Assembly: GCF_014212015.1 (NCBI RefSeq)
Contig: NZ_JACJVN010000013.1
Location: 27,006 to 91,005, forward strand
Origin: Cohnella lubricantis
GTDB lineage: Bacteria > Bacillota > Bacilli > Paenibacillales > Paenibacillaceae
Direction of reading: 5' to 3'
Length of the DNA stretch: 64,000 nucleotides
Shown: positions 26,336 to 35,720 of the stretch, one piece after another
How positions within the stretch are numbered: position 1 is the first letter of the stretch
Layout: the number at the start of each line of letters is the position of its first letter
Position numbers and translations under genes: made by a program
The notes under the pieces: model-generated
Told to the model about the DNA's origin: nothing
What the model saw: only the letters and a program-made list of their open reading frames with translations
The model's database searches: none

Positions 26336-26695
26336 CTAATTTTCTAGAGCAACTGTAACTAATCCTAAAAATTCATTGTTGTCGAATGGTTTTGAAATAA
26401 CCGCAATGCCTTTAATCAATCTAGAATCATTTCCTAACGCATCAGTGGAAGCAGTGCACAGCAAGACTTTGACTTCAGGATCAACTTTTGTGATTTCTTC
26501 TATAAGTGAAATGCCATCCATGACTGGCATTCGATAATCGACTATCAACAAATCGGGTTTTGCATTGAAATAAGCGTTTAATGCCTCTTGACCGTTCTTC
26601 GCTTGTAAAACGACTTCATGACCTGCATCCGTAACTAGGGCTGAAATCAATAATCGAACAGAAGGATTATCGTCTGCGATCATAATTCTCGCCAT
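26336..26695 (-). CDS. CheY-like single-domain response regulator
   Basis: 119 residues: a receiver domain with acidic pair D8/D9, phosphorylation site D53 in LLIVDYRMPVMDG, Thr in LLCTAST, and the Lys in VISKPFDN. No output domain. GGAGGG is six bases before ATG 26695. First gene of the FapA/HD-GYP operon, so it probably passes a phospho-signal to c-di-GMP turnover. Its kinase is not in the window. Confidence 0.88.
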   Translation of the reverse strand: MARIMIADDNPSVRLLISALVTDAGHEVVLQAKNGQEALNAYFNAKPDLLIVDYRMPVMDGISLIEEITKVDPEVKVLLCTASTDALGNDSRLIKGIAVISKPFDNNEFLGLVTVALEN

Positions 26696-26751
26696 AGGCA
26701 TCCCTCCAATAGAAAATCAAGAAAGTAATGTTTTAGAGGCTCAACTCACCT

Positions 26752-26828
26752 TCGGTAACTTGGCTACCGTAGAATTGTCTTCCCTAGTCCCAAAATTTCA
26801 CCCCCTTCTTTTCAATAGCGTTTCCGTT
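26752..26828 (-). promoter_or_regulatory. Divergent GEMM-I-like c-di-GMP riboswitch
   Basis: On the minus strand: ACGGAAACGCTATTGAAAAG, then GGGGGTGAAATTTT, GGGACTAGGG as receptor, and CTACGGTAGCCAAGTTACCG. The 3' half matches GEMM-I very well. The 5' half departs from it: GGCAAAC is GGAAAC and ACGCAAA is GGTGAAA. No strong terminator follows. It precedes the CheY/FapA/HD-GYP operon, a typical context. It may be a variant with altered ligand or a decayed copy. Confidence 0.6.
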
Positions 26829-26967
26829 TCGTTTATGAGAACTTTAAAGTTAGCTTTTATATTTACAAAACGAAAACAGCTCAAAAATTTGTCAAAATCC
26901 AAGTATAGTTTTAACATCACCTAACACAAAAACGACAAGAATCGACGTAATATTTGTATGGTTCAAT

Positions 26968-27024
26968 ATTACTACAGATATTCATCTAAATAAACCCATT
27001 TTGTAGAGTATACTCCGTAGTAAT
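26968..27024. promoter_or_regulatory. Inverted repeat in the divergent control region
   Basis: ATTACTAC (26968-26975) and GTAGTAAT (27017-27024) form an 8-base inverted repeat 41 bases apart, between the divergently transcribed CheY operon and the XRE gene. It could be a binding site of that XRE protein. The 367-base gap otherwise contains only the riboswitch and AT-rich sequence, including a TTGACA on the minus strand near 26890. Confidence 0.35.
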
Positions 27025-27068
27025 CCCCCCCATACTAACTAAAGATAAAGCTTTAAAGGGGGGCAACT

Positions 27069-27308
27069 ATGGCAATTGAACTATCGTTTGCTAAAATTCT
27101 AAAAACGTTGAGGATTAATAATAAGTTGAGCCAAGAGGAACTTGCCTTTAGAAGTAATCTTGATCGAACTTACATCTCAATGTTGGAAAGAGGTATTCAT
27201 CAGCCGACCATTTCCACTTTATTTGCCTTGTCAAAAGCTCTAAACATCAAAGCTTCCGTGATAATTCAACTTGTCGAGCTTGAATGCGAAAATAAGAATG
27301 AATCATAA
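27069..27308 (+). CDS. XRE-family transcriptional regulator
   Basis: 79 residues, almost wholly a Cro/CI-type helix-turn-helix: FAKILKTLRINNKLSQEELAFRSNLDRTYISMLERGIHQPTISTLFALSKAL. AAGGGGGG stands close upstream of the ATG. Divergent from the c-di-GMP operon, so it is a likely local repressor of that operon or of itself. Confidence 0.87.
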   Translation: MAIELSFAKILKTLRINNKLSQEELAFRSNLDRTYISMLERGIHQPTISTLFALSKALNIKASVIIQLVELECENKNES

Positions 27309-27382
27309 CAGCAATAATAAACGCATTTGAGTACAACAAGAAGATCGAAGATTTGACTCTGCCCCCTGTGTTCCTTAGTAAA

Positions 27383-27425
27383 AAAATCGCATTGTAGGGA
27401 ATTGATACCCCGACAATGCGATTTT
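27383..27425 (+). terminator. Bidirectional terminator
   Basis: AAAATCGCATTGT (27383-27395) pairs perfectly with ACAATGCGATTTT (27413-27425) over 13 bases, with A/T runs on both sides. It separates the plus-strand XRE gene from the minus-strand gene ending at 27449 and should act in both directions. Confidence 0.85.
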
Positions 27426-27448
27426 CTTACTTATACCGGTAGATCGAC

Positions 27449-27727
27449 TTAGATGTTACTGAATCTCCGCAATAATTGCATTCCATCCTTTAGACCAGCA
27501 AAATATACCCACTCTTTTTCAAGTGTACACCGATGGTTAAAAATGTCTTCCCACTCGAGAAGAAGATCCAAATGGGCTTGTGATAATTCATCCTTAAGCA
27601 GCTTTTGTATTTCGTTCTGCCTAAATCGGAATTGTTCAACCTCCATTTGACTTCCAGCTTCCTTAGCAACTTCAATAAAGCGTTGATCAAAAGCTGGTCT
27701 TAACCATTCTGGACCTATATGATGCAT
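27449..27727 (-). CDS. Small helical protein, paralogue of the 13.2-13.5 kb gene
   Basis: 92 residues from MHHIGPEWLR, with AAAGGAGGG upstream. The C-terminal half (LLEWEDIFNHRCTLEKEWVYFAGLKDGMQLLRRF) parallels the protein at 13163-13516 (FMEWEDKHHF, NEWLYLQGMRDGAQLVFAL). Function unknown; DUF6809-like. Two diverged copies in one element suggest either duplication or partners of different complexes. Confidence 0.65.
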   Translation of the reverse strand: MHHIGPEWLRPAFDQRFIEVAKEAGSQMEVEQFRFRQNEIQKLLKDELSQAHLDLLLEWEDIFNHRCTLEKEWVYFAGLKDGMQLLRRFSNI

Positions 27728-27745
27728 ATTTAACCCTCCTTTCAT

Positions 27746-28135
27746 TCAGAATGTACCGATGTTACAGCGACAGGAGGGGTATCTCAAGTAATTATTGGAA
27801 CTCTTCTATGTTTACAGTTTACTTTCCTGATTCTTAACTCTCCATCTCCAACAGTTCCTTGAACCAAATTTCATACGGCATCCTCACCAATGGAGCTTTA
27901 GAGAGAGTAGTATTGTTGAGATCATCGGTTGATGGTGCAACCCCCAACTCGCCATCATCGGAATATTTCGGAGATAATTTTACTGCTGGAAAAATCGCAC
28001 GTATATCTCCTCGCTAGCGCTTTCAATCTGGTCGAATACGACCTCCATTCGTGATAAATACGTCGATTCCAAGTACGTCCCCTTCCTGCTTCCACTATAA
28101 CAGGAAGCAAGAAGAGGAACGATGGTGTCAACCCG
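27746..28135 (-). other. Decayed C-terminal gene fragment, unassigned
   Basis: No intact gene. On the minus strand a reading frame ends in PYEIWFKELLEMES before a stop at about 27836, and a second frame just upstream reads STYLSRMEVVFDQIESASEEIYVRFF. They look like two frames of one broken protein, which I could not identify. The fragment abuts the end of the giant helicase gene. Confidence 0.4.
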
Positions 28136-31100
28136 TTATCGCTCGCGGCCTACTACCCGCCGTTCCGGCGCTTCCAGTTCTTCGTCCGGCATGCTGTCCA
28201 CAGCTTCGTTTTCCTGTTTGTCCATGTTGAGCAGCGCATTCAATTCCGCAAGACGCGCCGCTTTCGTTTGCAGTTCCTGCTCCTTCTCGAAAGGAGCCGC
28301 GATTTGCTCCTTCGCCGTTTCCATTTGCTGCCGCAAGGTGGCAAGCTGCTCGCGGGCATGCTCCAGCTTCGCAGGTAAGTCCGACAAGGCATTGTTGATG
28401 CGGCTTATGTTGCCGCCTGCATCCGCTCCGAGCGTCACCGTATGACCGAGCGCGCCGCGAAGCGTGACCTTGTACTCCTTATGGAAGCTGTCAAAGGACA
28501 GCCACAAGGAAAATCCCCGGTAGCTGCCGAATTCCTGCGGATCGGGCGATGTCATGCCTTTGCATGCGTCGAGCAAAGCCGCGCCCGCCGCCGCCCTCTC
28601 CGAATAGGTGTAATCCTTGACCGTCATGCCGGGGAATTTATCTGCCCCATCCGCCTCGGATGACAGAGAACGTGTATACAAAGCAACGTCCTGTTCATAT
28701 CCGGCAATCCGTTCTTCGGTGGACTTGATCTGCTGCGGCAGCAGCTTGAGCAGCCGGTCCTCCAACGCATAGCGCTGGCTCAAGTGGTTGGCTTTGAGCA
28801 GCTTCAATTTGGATACCTGAATGTCCAGGTCCATTTTCTCCTTGATGTACGGGTTGCCGGTCGCCAGCGCCTTCACCTCGGCATAGGAGAGCGCCGTCTC
28901 ATCGATATCCTCGGCGGAACGAACCGGAGACTTGCTGGTCATGATCTGCGAAATGAAGCGCTGCTTGTTCTCCAGTGTCTGATAAAGGTACGCGTCGAAC
29001 GTGTTCTCCGTCACATAGCGAAAAATATGCACTTCGCTGTTCTGGTTGCCTTGCCGGATAATGCGCCCGCTGCGCTGCTCCAGGTCCCGCGGACGCCAAG
29101 GGCAGTCGAGGTCGTGAAGAGCAATCAGCTTCGTTTGCACGTTCGTGCCCGCCCCCATCTTGAACGTCGATCCGAGCAGTATCCGAACCTGTCCGCTGCG
29201 TACTTTGGCGAACAGTTCCTTTTTCTTGACCTCGGTATTGGCGTCGTGAATATAGGCGATTTCCTCGGCAGGAACGCCTTTTTCCATCAGTTTGCGCCGC
29301 AGCTCGTCGTAGACGTTGAAGGAGCCATCCTGTTTGGGGATGGATAGATCGCAGAACACCAACTGGGTCAACCGCTGCTCCTGATGTTCCGCCCAATACC
29401 GGTAAACGTTGTCCGCACAAACGCTCACTTTGCTGCCTTCGTCGTCGGGAAGCATCGGATTCGCCAGCCGCTGATCGAGCGCCAGTTTGCGTCCGTCATT
29501 GGTGATCGTCAGCATATTGTCCTCGTGAGGCTCCACTTCCTTCGCCCGCACCCGTTCGGCGCGGCGGGCGAGATCCGCAACCATGTCGCGTTGAAAGTCG
29601 CTTGGCGGCACGGCAACATTGTGGAAATGGGCTTTCGGCACGGGAAGCTGGAGCATGTCCGCCGTTTGGATATCGGCCACTTCCTTGAACATATTCATCA
29701 GTTCCGGCAAATTGTAAAAACGGGCAAACCGGGTTTTCGCCCGATAGCCCGTTCCTTCCGGCGCAAGCTCGATCGCCGTAACAGTTTCGCCGAATGTCGA
29801 AGCCCAAGCGTCAAAATGTTGCAAGCCCTGCCGTTTGAGCCGCTCATATTGCAAGTAGCGCTGCATCGTGTACATCTCGGTGATGGAATTGGAGATCGGC
29901 GTGCCCGTCGCAAAGATGATGCCCCGGCCTCCGGTCAGTTCGTCCAGATAGCGGCATTTGGCAAACATGTCCGACGACTTCTGCGCTTCGGTTTGCGAGA
30001 GTCCGGCTACATTGCGCATTTTCGTATAAAGAAACAGATTTTTGTACGAGTCGGCTTCGTCCACGAATAGCCGGTCTACACCCAGTTCCTCGAAGGTGAC
30101 GACATCATCCTTCCGGCTCGTATCGTTCAGCTTTTCCAGCTTCGTTTGAAGCGTCTTTTTCGTTTTTTCAAGCTGCTTGATCGCATAGCGTTCGCCTCTG
30201 GCTTCCTTGAGTTCCCGGATGCCGCTTGTAATTTCCGAAATCTGTTCGTACAGTTGCTGCCGTTGCCGCTCCGTCGAAATCGGAATTTTCTCAAACTGCG
30301 AATGGCCGATGATGATCGCATCATAATCGCCGGTAGCGATCCGCGCACAAAACGTTTTGCGGTTTTTCGTTTCAAAGTCCTTCTTGGTCGCCACCAGAAT
30401 ATTCGCCGACGGATACAGTTGCAAAAACTCCGCCGCCCACTGTTCGGTCAGATGGTTCGGAACGACCAGCATGCTCTTGTTGCACAGCCCTAGATGCTTG
30501 CTCTCCATCGCCGCGGCGGTCATCGCGAACGTTTTTCCTGCGCCGACACAATGAGCGAAAAGGGAGTTGCCGCCGTACAGCGCCCGGGCAACCGCATTGA
30601 CCTGATGCCGGCGGAGCCGGATTTCCGGGTTCATCCCGGTGAATCGGATATGACTGCCGTCGTATTCGCGTGGACGGATGGCATTGAACCGATCATTGTA
30701 CAGCCGTGTCAGCCGTTCGCGCCGCTGCGGGTCTTTCCATATCCAGTCGCGGAACGCTTCTTTCATCATCTCCTGCTTTTGCTGGGCGATGGCAGTTTCC
30801 TGTTTGTTCAGCACACGCTTTTCCACGCCATCCTCATACACGGTGTCAAATACGCGCACGTCTCGCAAATTCAGCGTATCTTCGAGAATCTTGTACGCAT
30901 TGACGCGGTTTGTGCCGTACGTGACGTTCGCCTTGATATTGTTGCTGCGGTCATCGCTTTTGCCTTTAACATTCCAGGCAGCCGTATATTCGGAATACAT
31001 CACGTTGATGTAGGTCTGGTACATCGGCGGCGTGTCCACAAGCTCAAACAGAAATTGCCGAATGTCTTCCGGCGGCAGCCAGGTTGCGCCCAAGCGGACA

Positions 31101-34100
31101 TCAATTTCGGAGGCGTCCAGGTCTTTCGGCTGCACCGCTTCAAGCGCTTTGACGTTTTCGCCGTAACGTTCGGCATCGTATGCGGCAAACTGTTTGGCCA
31201 CGCGCAGCTTCTCACGCACATGGCCGGACAGGTACGCATCCGCGGTTTCGTAGATCGGCTTTCCTTCCTCGTCCAGATGTTCAGGATTAGGAAAGATGAC
31301 GCCGCGCAGCTCTTTTATCAGCTGTTCTTCCGTCATGCCGGTTAGCTCCGCCATATACGGCAGATCGACACGGGCTTTTGCGCCGATGGAAACCGCAAGC
31401 GCCTCCGAAGCGGTATCCACCTGTTCTACGCGGATGCGCTGCCGGATGGTGCGTTTGGTGAACATATCCGCCTTGCGCAGCAGCCGCCCTTCCTCGTCGA
31501 TGATTTCCAGCGAGCAAAGAAGAAAGTAAGAACTGTCATCCGAAAAAGCAAGACTGTTGGCGCGGCTGTTGATCAGGCCGTATTGCGCCGTAAACCGGTC
31601 ATACTGCGCATTCAGCTTGCGCTGTTGCTGCTCTATCATCTCATCGCTGTAGTCTTCGGTTTGGTACTCGATCAGCTCGCGCACGGTGTCCCGCAGCTGA
31701 ATCATTCCCTTGATGCGGCCTGCCGCCGTAGCGGAAGTATCCACACGCCGCATCCGGCTGTTCTCCCGGTAGTAGATTTGTCCATCCACCAGCGCAAAGC
31801 TGAAATTGCGGACAGACGGATCGGCAGGAAGAGAAGGTTCTTCTTCCTCCGGCTGGTCTTCCCGTTCCATCTCCACCCATTCGGCATGGATGCCCGACAA
31901 CGCTTCGCGCAGCAGCTCATCCAGATTGGCGTCCGGGAATGGCTTGCAGGACGTTTCCTGGCGGTTGCCATACATCCGGTCGTCAAAAACCATTGTGCCC
32001 AGCACCATATCGGGATGAGCGGCGAAATAGCTGTTCACCGGCACACCGTCTGCCGTCTCGGACAGGGATAGCCATGCTTCGGTTTGCTCGCTGACGGCGA
32101 CCATGCGATCCCGTTTCTGCAAAAAGATAATGTCGGCGGTTACTTCGGTTCCGGCATTGGCCAGAAACGCATTGCTCGGCAAACGCACCGCTCCGAGCAA
32201 TTCGGCGCGTTCCGCAATATATTTGCGTACCGCAGGGTTTTGCTTGTCCATCGTTCCTTTGGACGTAATAAAGGCGATAATGCCGCCCGGACGCACTTTG
32301 TCCAGTGTCTTGGCGAAAAAATAATCGTGGATGAAAAACTTGTGTTTGTCGTAACGTTTATCCGCCACGCCATAACCGCCGAACGGCACGTTCCCGATGG
32401 CGAGATCAAAGAAGCTGTCCGGCAAATTCGTCTGTTCGTAGCCGCTGACCGCTATCGACGCCTGCGGGTATAGCTGCCTGGCAATACGGCCGGTAATGCT
32501 GTCCAGTTCCACGCCAAACAGCCGCGAGCCTTGGAACGACTCCGGCACCAGACCGAAGAAATTGCCGATGCCGCAGGACGGCTCCAAAATATTGCCGCAG
32601 CGAAAGCCCATCGATTCCAGACAGTCGTACATCGCCTTGATGACGGTCACTGACGTATAATGGGCGTTCAACGTTGACGCGCGAGCGGACGCATATTCAT
32701 CCGGCTCCAGCACATTTTTCAGTTCCGCATATTCGGCTGCCCACTGCGTGTTCGCTTCGTCAAATGCCTGCGGAATGCCGCCCCATCCGACATAGCGGGC
32801 CAGCACCGCCTGCTCGTCCGCTGTCGCTTGCCGCTGCTCCTGCTCCAGCTTGTTCAGCAGCCGAATCGCTTCCATGTTCCATTTGAACTTCGTTTTTGCG
32901 CCGCCATGCCCCAGTTCATCGTCCGTAATCCGGTAGTTGACAGCCGGGACAGACGGACGGGCTGGCGCGGTGCCGCCGGCCACAGGATCAGGGGAAAGGG
33001 AAGTGTCTGGCTGCGATATGGGCTCTCGCCCCTCCGTCACCGGCTCTTCCGGTGAAACCGCATCTTCCGCTGTTTCCCATGCCGCTTCATCAGACCGTTC
33101 CGGCTCCTGCTCTCCGGTAATCAGATGATCGTTCAGCGGGTTTTCGCGCAGCATTCGCTCAAAATCCCGGCGATTCAACTCTTTGATGAAGAGCGGGAAC
33201 TGACGGTCTTGCAGTACCACTGTTCGTTGCTCCAGCTGCACAATTTCATATTCGTCCGCACCAATCCAGACCGTGCTGCCCGCGTCATAACCGTAGCGCG
33301 CCCGTTCCCGGTTCACCGGCGCGTGTTCCGGTTCCGCTTGCGCGTCCAGTAGAGGAAACCCCTCCGAGGGCGATACATCCGGCTGCGGCAATTCGCGCCT
33401 GGCCATTTCCGCCATTTGCTCCCGCCGCTTTTCCTCCTGCTGCTCCGCAAAGGCAGGAAACCGCTCGGCTTCCTGCCGGTTCAAGTAACGTCCCGCTGCC
33501 AGCAGTTCGCCGATACGTTTCTGCACGTTCATCCACGGCAGCACGACTTGAGTATCCGGGTTCATGATGGAGCCGCTGGTCAGCGTGATGCCTTTGCTGT
33601 CATAATTCATGTGAATATCCGTGCCGATCAGCGCGGGAAGACGCCCGCCGGTTCCGTATTCCCGTTTCAGGAAATCGGCGTTCTCCTGTGCGGACAGCGA
33701 CTGCTGGAAATGCAGCGCAATGCGATACTTGCCGTTCTCAAAACCGCTGCCGTTTTGCAAAATGGCGTCAATGACCGCTTGCGGCATGAAAAAAGCGGAG
33801 GCTTTTGCGTCCTCCGCTTGTTCCATCCACAGCGTCTGTTGCTCGATGGACGGTTCCAACTTTCGCGTCAAGTCAAATTCGTTCAAGAGTATCATGCTGG
33901 CGATATGCCCGGCGATGACGCCCCAATCGTAAAAGCTTTGCGCCGTACGTTCGTCCGCCGTCCCCGTCCACAGATGCAAAACGTTGCGATACGGTTCAAA
34001 TCCTGCTCGTACGCCTTCATCAAGCGTCAGTTCGGTGATGCCTGCCGGAAACAAACCGTGCACATATAACACACGCTCGCGCTCATCCTCATGAGAAAGG

Positions 34101-35419
34101 AAAAATGCTGCGATGTCCGACTTGTTCTCCCGCAGCGGCGCGGATCGGAGCATGTCATTGATGACGGCATGGTCATGAAAAAACGGAAGACTTCGGTCCT
34201 CCGTTTCCCGGTCGTACCATTTTAATGATAAATCAGTTCCGCGAGAATCAGTTCCTCCGCCTGCTGCTTCAGGTTGTTCATGTGTCCCGTCCAGGCTAGC
34301 GGATCGCTCGCCTTGTCCGGTGCCGGGTGAGACGCGAGCAGTTCCTTTATCGTCCGGTCGATCTGCTCCCGCGCCGTCCGGTCGATGTCCGCCAGATGCC
34401 GGTTCAACTGCTCCGACAACATCATATGGGCGTACATGCCCTTCCGCTCGGTTTTCAGGAACGTCTTGCGCATCATCCCGTACTTCCCGATGGTCGTCTC
34501 CGCTTCGCTCAGCGTCAGGTTGGGCAGCAGATAATCCCCTTGCGGCGTGTACGTCAGTTCCATGTTCATCCTTCCTTTCTTGCAGGGTAGCTTCATTGTG
34601 CGGCAAGGAATCGGGTCTTGCAAGGGTATGGAACGTTTGACCATCATTAGCACGTTGCGCCTCCCGGCGCAGCGCTCGGACGGTCGATTCAATTTCCCGC
34701 AGCATCATCTCGGACACATCGCTAATCGCTGCGCCCAAGTGGGACAGCGCAGGAAGCGTGTTGAAATACCCGATGCCGGACAAATCCTCAATGCTGATAT
34801 AATGTGCGGGATCGAGTCCGCAACGGATCATCGCCATGTAAGCGACGGCCGTTTCGGCAGCTTGCTTGAACAGCAACTCCACATGCGAATTATCCAGGTC
34901 CTCCAGCAAACTGTGCTCCCGCTCTTTCATCAACTCCGCCACATAATCGGCGCTGTTGTCATCCACCGCATTCCGCGCAGCAGCGAGCAACACAGCTGGC
35001 AGATCCGCACGTGGTTCGATCTCATCCGGCGCGCCGAACGCATTTTCCAGCGTTTCGATTACATGAGCCGTATCGCTGTCCTGCAAGCGCCAAAGCGACA
35101 CCTGCAGCTGGCGTCTGCTCTGGGTATCCGATACGTCAAAAACATGGCGCAGGCCCAAGTGGTTGCCCCGATCTTCGATCAGGGCAATCCCTTTTGCGCC
35201 ACGTTTTACCCAGCGATCCAGCCGTTTGTTCCATACTTCAATCGGCGCGCAGGCCGTTGCGTCCGGACGTTGTGCGTAGATCAACAGTTGATCCTGAAAC
35301 GGATATTTATAGTTCCAGGCCGCCGTCCGCAAAAAATCCGCCCACCGCTCAGGCTGATTCGTCACCGTGCGAGCCGTGCTGGCAGCCAGTTCGACGATGT
35401 GCTGCAACTTGGCTGTCAA
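28136..35419 (-). CDS. Giant ArdC-like/DNA methylase/SNF2 helicase
   Basis: 2427 residues, of the large methylase-helicase class carried by Tn1549/CTn elements. Order of parts: an ArdC-like N-terminus (1-150); a proline/charge-rich linker (about 285-400) that overlaps tnpV; an N6-adenine methylase domain with EPSCGIGNFFG near 943 and the catalytic motif NVPF near 1009 in place of NPPY; an SNF2-type helicase with Walker A VGAGKT near 1622, motif II VDEAD near 1786 and motif VI RSGRIIRQG near 2120; and a C-terminal coiled coil (about 2330-2400). It may protect or replicate transferred DNA (inference). The start is TTG at 35419 with GGGAGGTG upstream. Confidence 0.9.
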   Translation of the reverse strand: MTAKLQHIVELAASTARTVTNQPERWADFLRTAAWNYKYPFQDQLLIYAQRPDATACAPIEVWNKRLDRWVKRGAKGIALIEDRGNHLGLRHVFDVSDTQSRRQLQVSLWRLQDSDTAHVIETLENAFGAPDEIEPRADLPAVLLAAARNAVDDNSADYVAELMKEREHSLLEDLDNSHVELLFKQAAETAVAYMAMIRCGLDPAHYISIEDLSGIGYFNTLPALSHLGAAISDVSEMMLREIESTVRALRREAQRANDGQTFHTLARPDSLPHNEATLQERKDEHGTDVHAARGLSAAQPDAERSGDDHREVRDDAQDVPENRAEGHVRPYDVVGAVEPASGGHRPDGAGADRPDDKGTARVSPGTGQGERSASLDGTHEQPEAAGGGTDSRGTDLSLKWYDRETEDRSLPFFHDHAVINDMLRSAPLRENKSDIAAFFLSHEDERERVLYVHGLFPAGITELTLDEGVRAGFEPYRNVLHLWTGTADERTAQSFYDWGVIAGHIASMILLNEFDLTRKLEPSIEQQTLWMEQAEDAKASAFFMPQAVIDAILQNGSGFENGKYRIALHFQQSLSAQENADFLKREYGTGGRLPALIGTDIHMNYDSKGITLTSGSIMNPDTQVVLPWMNVQKRIGELLAAGRYLNRQEAERFPAFAEQQEEKRREQMAEMARRELPQPDVSPSEGFPLLDAQAEPEHAPVNRERARYGYDAGSTVWIGADEYEIVQLEQRTVVLQDRQFPLFIKELNRRDFERMLRENPLNDHLITGEQEPERSDEAAWETAEDAVSPEEPVTEGREPISQPDTSLSPDPVAGGTAPARPSVPAVNYRITDDELGHGGAKTKFKWNMEAIRLLNKLEQEQRQATADEQAVLARYVGWGGIPQAFDEANTQWAAEYAELKNVLEPDEYASARASTLNAHYTSVTVIKAMYDCLESMGFRCGNILEPSCGIGNFFGLVPESFQGSRLFGVELDSITGRIARQLYPQASIAVSGYEQTNLPDSFFDLAIGNVPFGGYGVADKRYDKHKFFIHDYFFAKTLDKVRPGGIIAFITSKGTMDKQNPAVRKYIAERAELLGAVRLPSNAFLANAGTEVTADIIFLQKRDRMVAVSEQTEAWLSLSETADGVPVNSYFAAHPDMVLGTMVFDDRMYGNRQETSCKPFPDANLDELLREALSGIHAEWVEMEREDQPEEEEPSLPADPSVRNFSFALVDGQIYYRENSRMRRVDTSATAAGRIKGMIQLRDTVRELIEYQTEDYSDEMIEQQQRKLNAQYDRFTAQYGLINSRANSLAFSDDSSYFLLCSLEIIDEEGRLLRKADMFTKRTIRQRIRVEQVDTASEALAVSIGAKARVDLPYMAELTGMTEEQLIKELRGVIFPNPEHLDEEGKPIYETADAYLSGHVREKLRVAKQFAAYDAERYGENVKALEAVQPKDLDASEIDVRLGATWLPPEDIRQFLFELVDTPPMYQTYINVMYSEYTAAWNVKGKSDDRSNNIKANVTYGTNRVNAYKILEDTLNLRDVRVFDTVYEDGVEKRVLNKQETAIAQQKQEMMKEAFRDWIWKDPQRRERLTRLYNDRFNAIRPREYDGSHIRFTGMNPEIRLRRHQVNAVARALYGGNSLFAHCVGAGKTFAMTAAAMESKHLGLCNKSMLVVPNHLTEQWAAEFLQLYPSANILVATKKDFETKNRKTFCARIATGDYDAIIIGHSQFEKIPISTERQRQQLYEQISEITSGIRELKEARGERYAIKQLEKTKKTLQTKLEKLNDTSRKDDVVTFEELGVDRLFVDEADSYKNLFLYTKMRNVAGLSQTEAQKSSDMFAKCRYLDELTGGRGIIFATGTPISNSITEMYTMQRYLQYERLKRQGLQHFDAWASTFGETVTAIELAPEGTGYRAKTRFARFYNLPELMNMFKEVADIQTADMLQLPVPKAHFHNVAVPPSDFQRDMVADLARRAERVRAKEVEPHEDNMLTITNDGRKLALDQRLANPMLPDDEGSKVSVCADNVYRYWAEHQEQRLTQLVFCDLSIPKQDGSFNVYDELRRKLMEKGVPAEEIAYIHDANTEVKKKELFAKVRSGQVRILLGSTFKMGAGTNVQTKLIALHDLDCPWRPRDLEQRSGRIIRQGNQNSEVHIFRYVTENTFDAYLYQTLENKQRFISQIMTSKSPVRSAEDIDETALSYAEVKALATGNPYIKEKMDLDIQVSKLKLLKANHLSQRYALEDRLLKLLPQQIKSTEERIAGYEQDVALYTRSLSSEADGADKFPGMTVKDYTYSERAAAGAALLDACKGMTSPDPQEFGSYRGFSLWLSFDSFHKEYKVTLRGALGHTVTLGADAGGNISRINNALSDLPAKLEHAREQLATLRQQMETAKEQIAAPFEKEQELQTKAARLAELNALLNMDKQENEAVDSMPDEELEAPERRVVGRER
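34222..34563 (-). CDS. tnpV: TnpV-family protein, overprinted inside the helicase gene
   Basis: 113 residues: MELTYTPQGDYLLPNLTLSE, IGKYGMMRKTFLKTERK, LSEQLNRHLADID and HMNNLKQQAEELILAELIYH follow the TnpV family from end to end. It lies wholly within the 2427-residue gene on the same strand, in the +1 frame. AGGAAGG is six bases before the ATG. The host protein in the shared stretch is a low-complexity linker (about residues 285-400), so the TnpV frame seems to carry the stronger constraint. The function of TnpV is unknown; it is common in clostridial transposons. Confidence 0.82.
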   Translation of the reverse strand: MELTYTPQGDYLLPNLTLSEAETTIGKYGMMRKTFLKTERKGMYAHMMLSEQLNRHLADIDRTAREQIDRTIKELLASHPAPDKASDPLAWTGHMNNLKQQAEELILAELIYH

Positions 35420-35432
35420 GAGAGCACCTCCC

Positions 35433-35699
35433 TTACCGAAACGTGATTTGATTGGTCAGGCGAATGCCTTCTTCGGAGTACCGGGCCGTAATCCGAATGA
35501 GTCCGATACGCTGCAAGCGATGCAGATTGCGACGGACGGTCGAAGGGGAAAGACCCACCTCCAAAGCCAGCTTTTTGCCGGACAACACGACGGAACCATG
35601 CCGTCCGCCCGCTCGGTCCATCAGGTAGCTATACAATAGCTTTGCGGCAGGAGGGACCAACGCTCCGGCCAGCAGTTTATACCGTGTGAGATCATTCAT
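35433..35699 (-). CDS. Winged-helix regulator
   Basis: 88 residues that form one winged helix-turn-helix: LLYSYLMDRAGGRHGSVVLSGKKLALEVGLSPSTVRRNLHRLQRIGLIRITARY. GGAGG lies six bases upstream. It is followed by the methylase-helicase gene after 13 bases, and resembles the plasmid/ICE helix-turn-helix proteins found with replication modules. Target unknown. Confidence 0.78.
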   Translation of the reverse strand: MNDLTRYKLLAGALVPPAAKLLYSYLMDRAGGRHGSVVLSGKKLALEVGLSPSTVRRNLHRLQRIGLIRITARYSEEGIRLTNQITFR

Positions 35700-35720
35700 A
35701 AGCTTCCTCCTCAGCAGACG

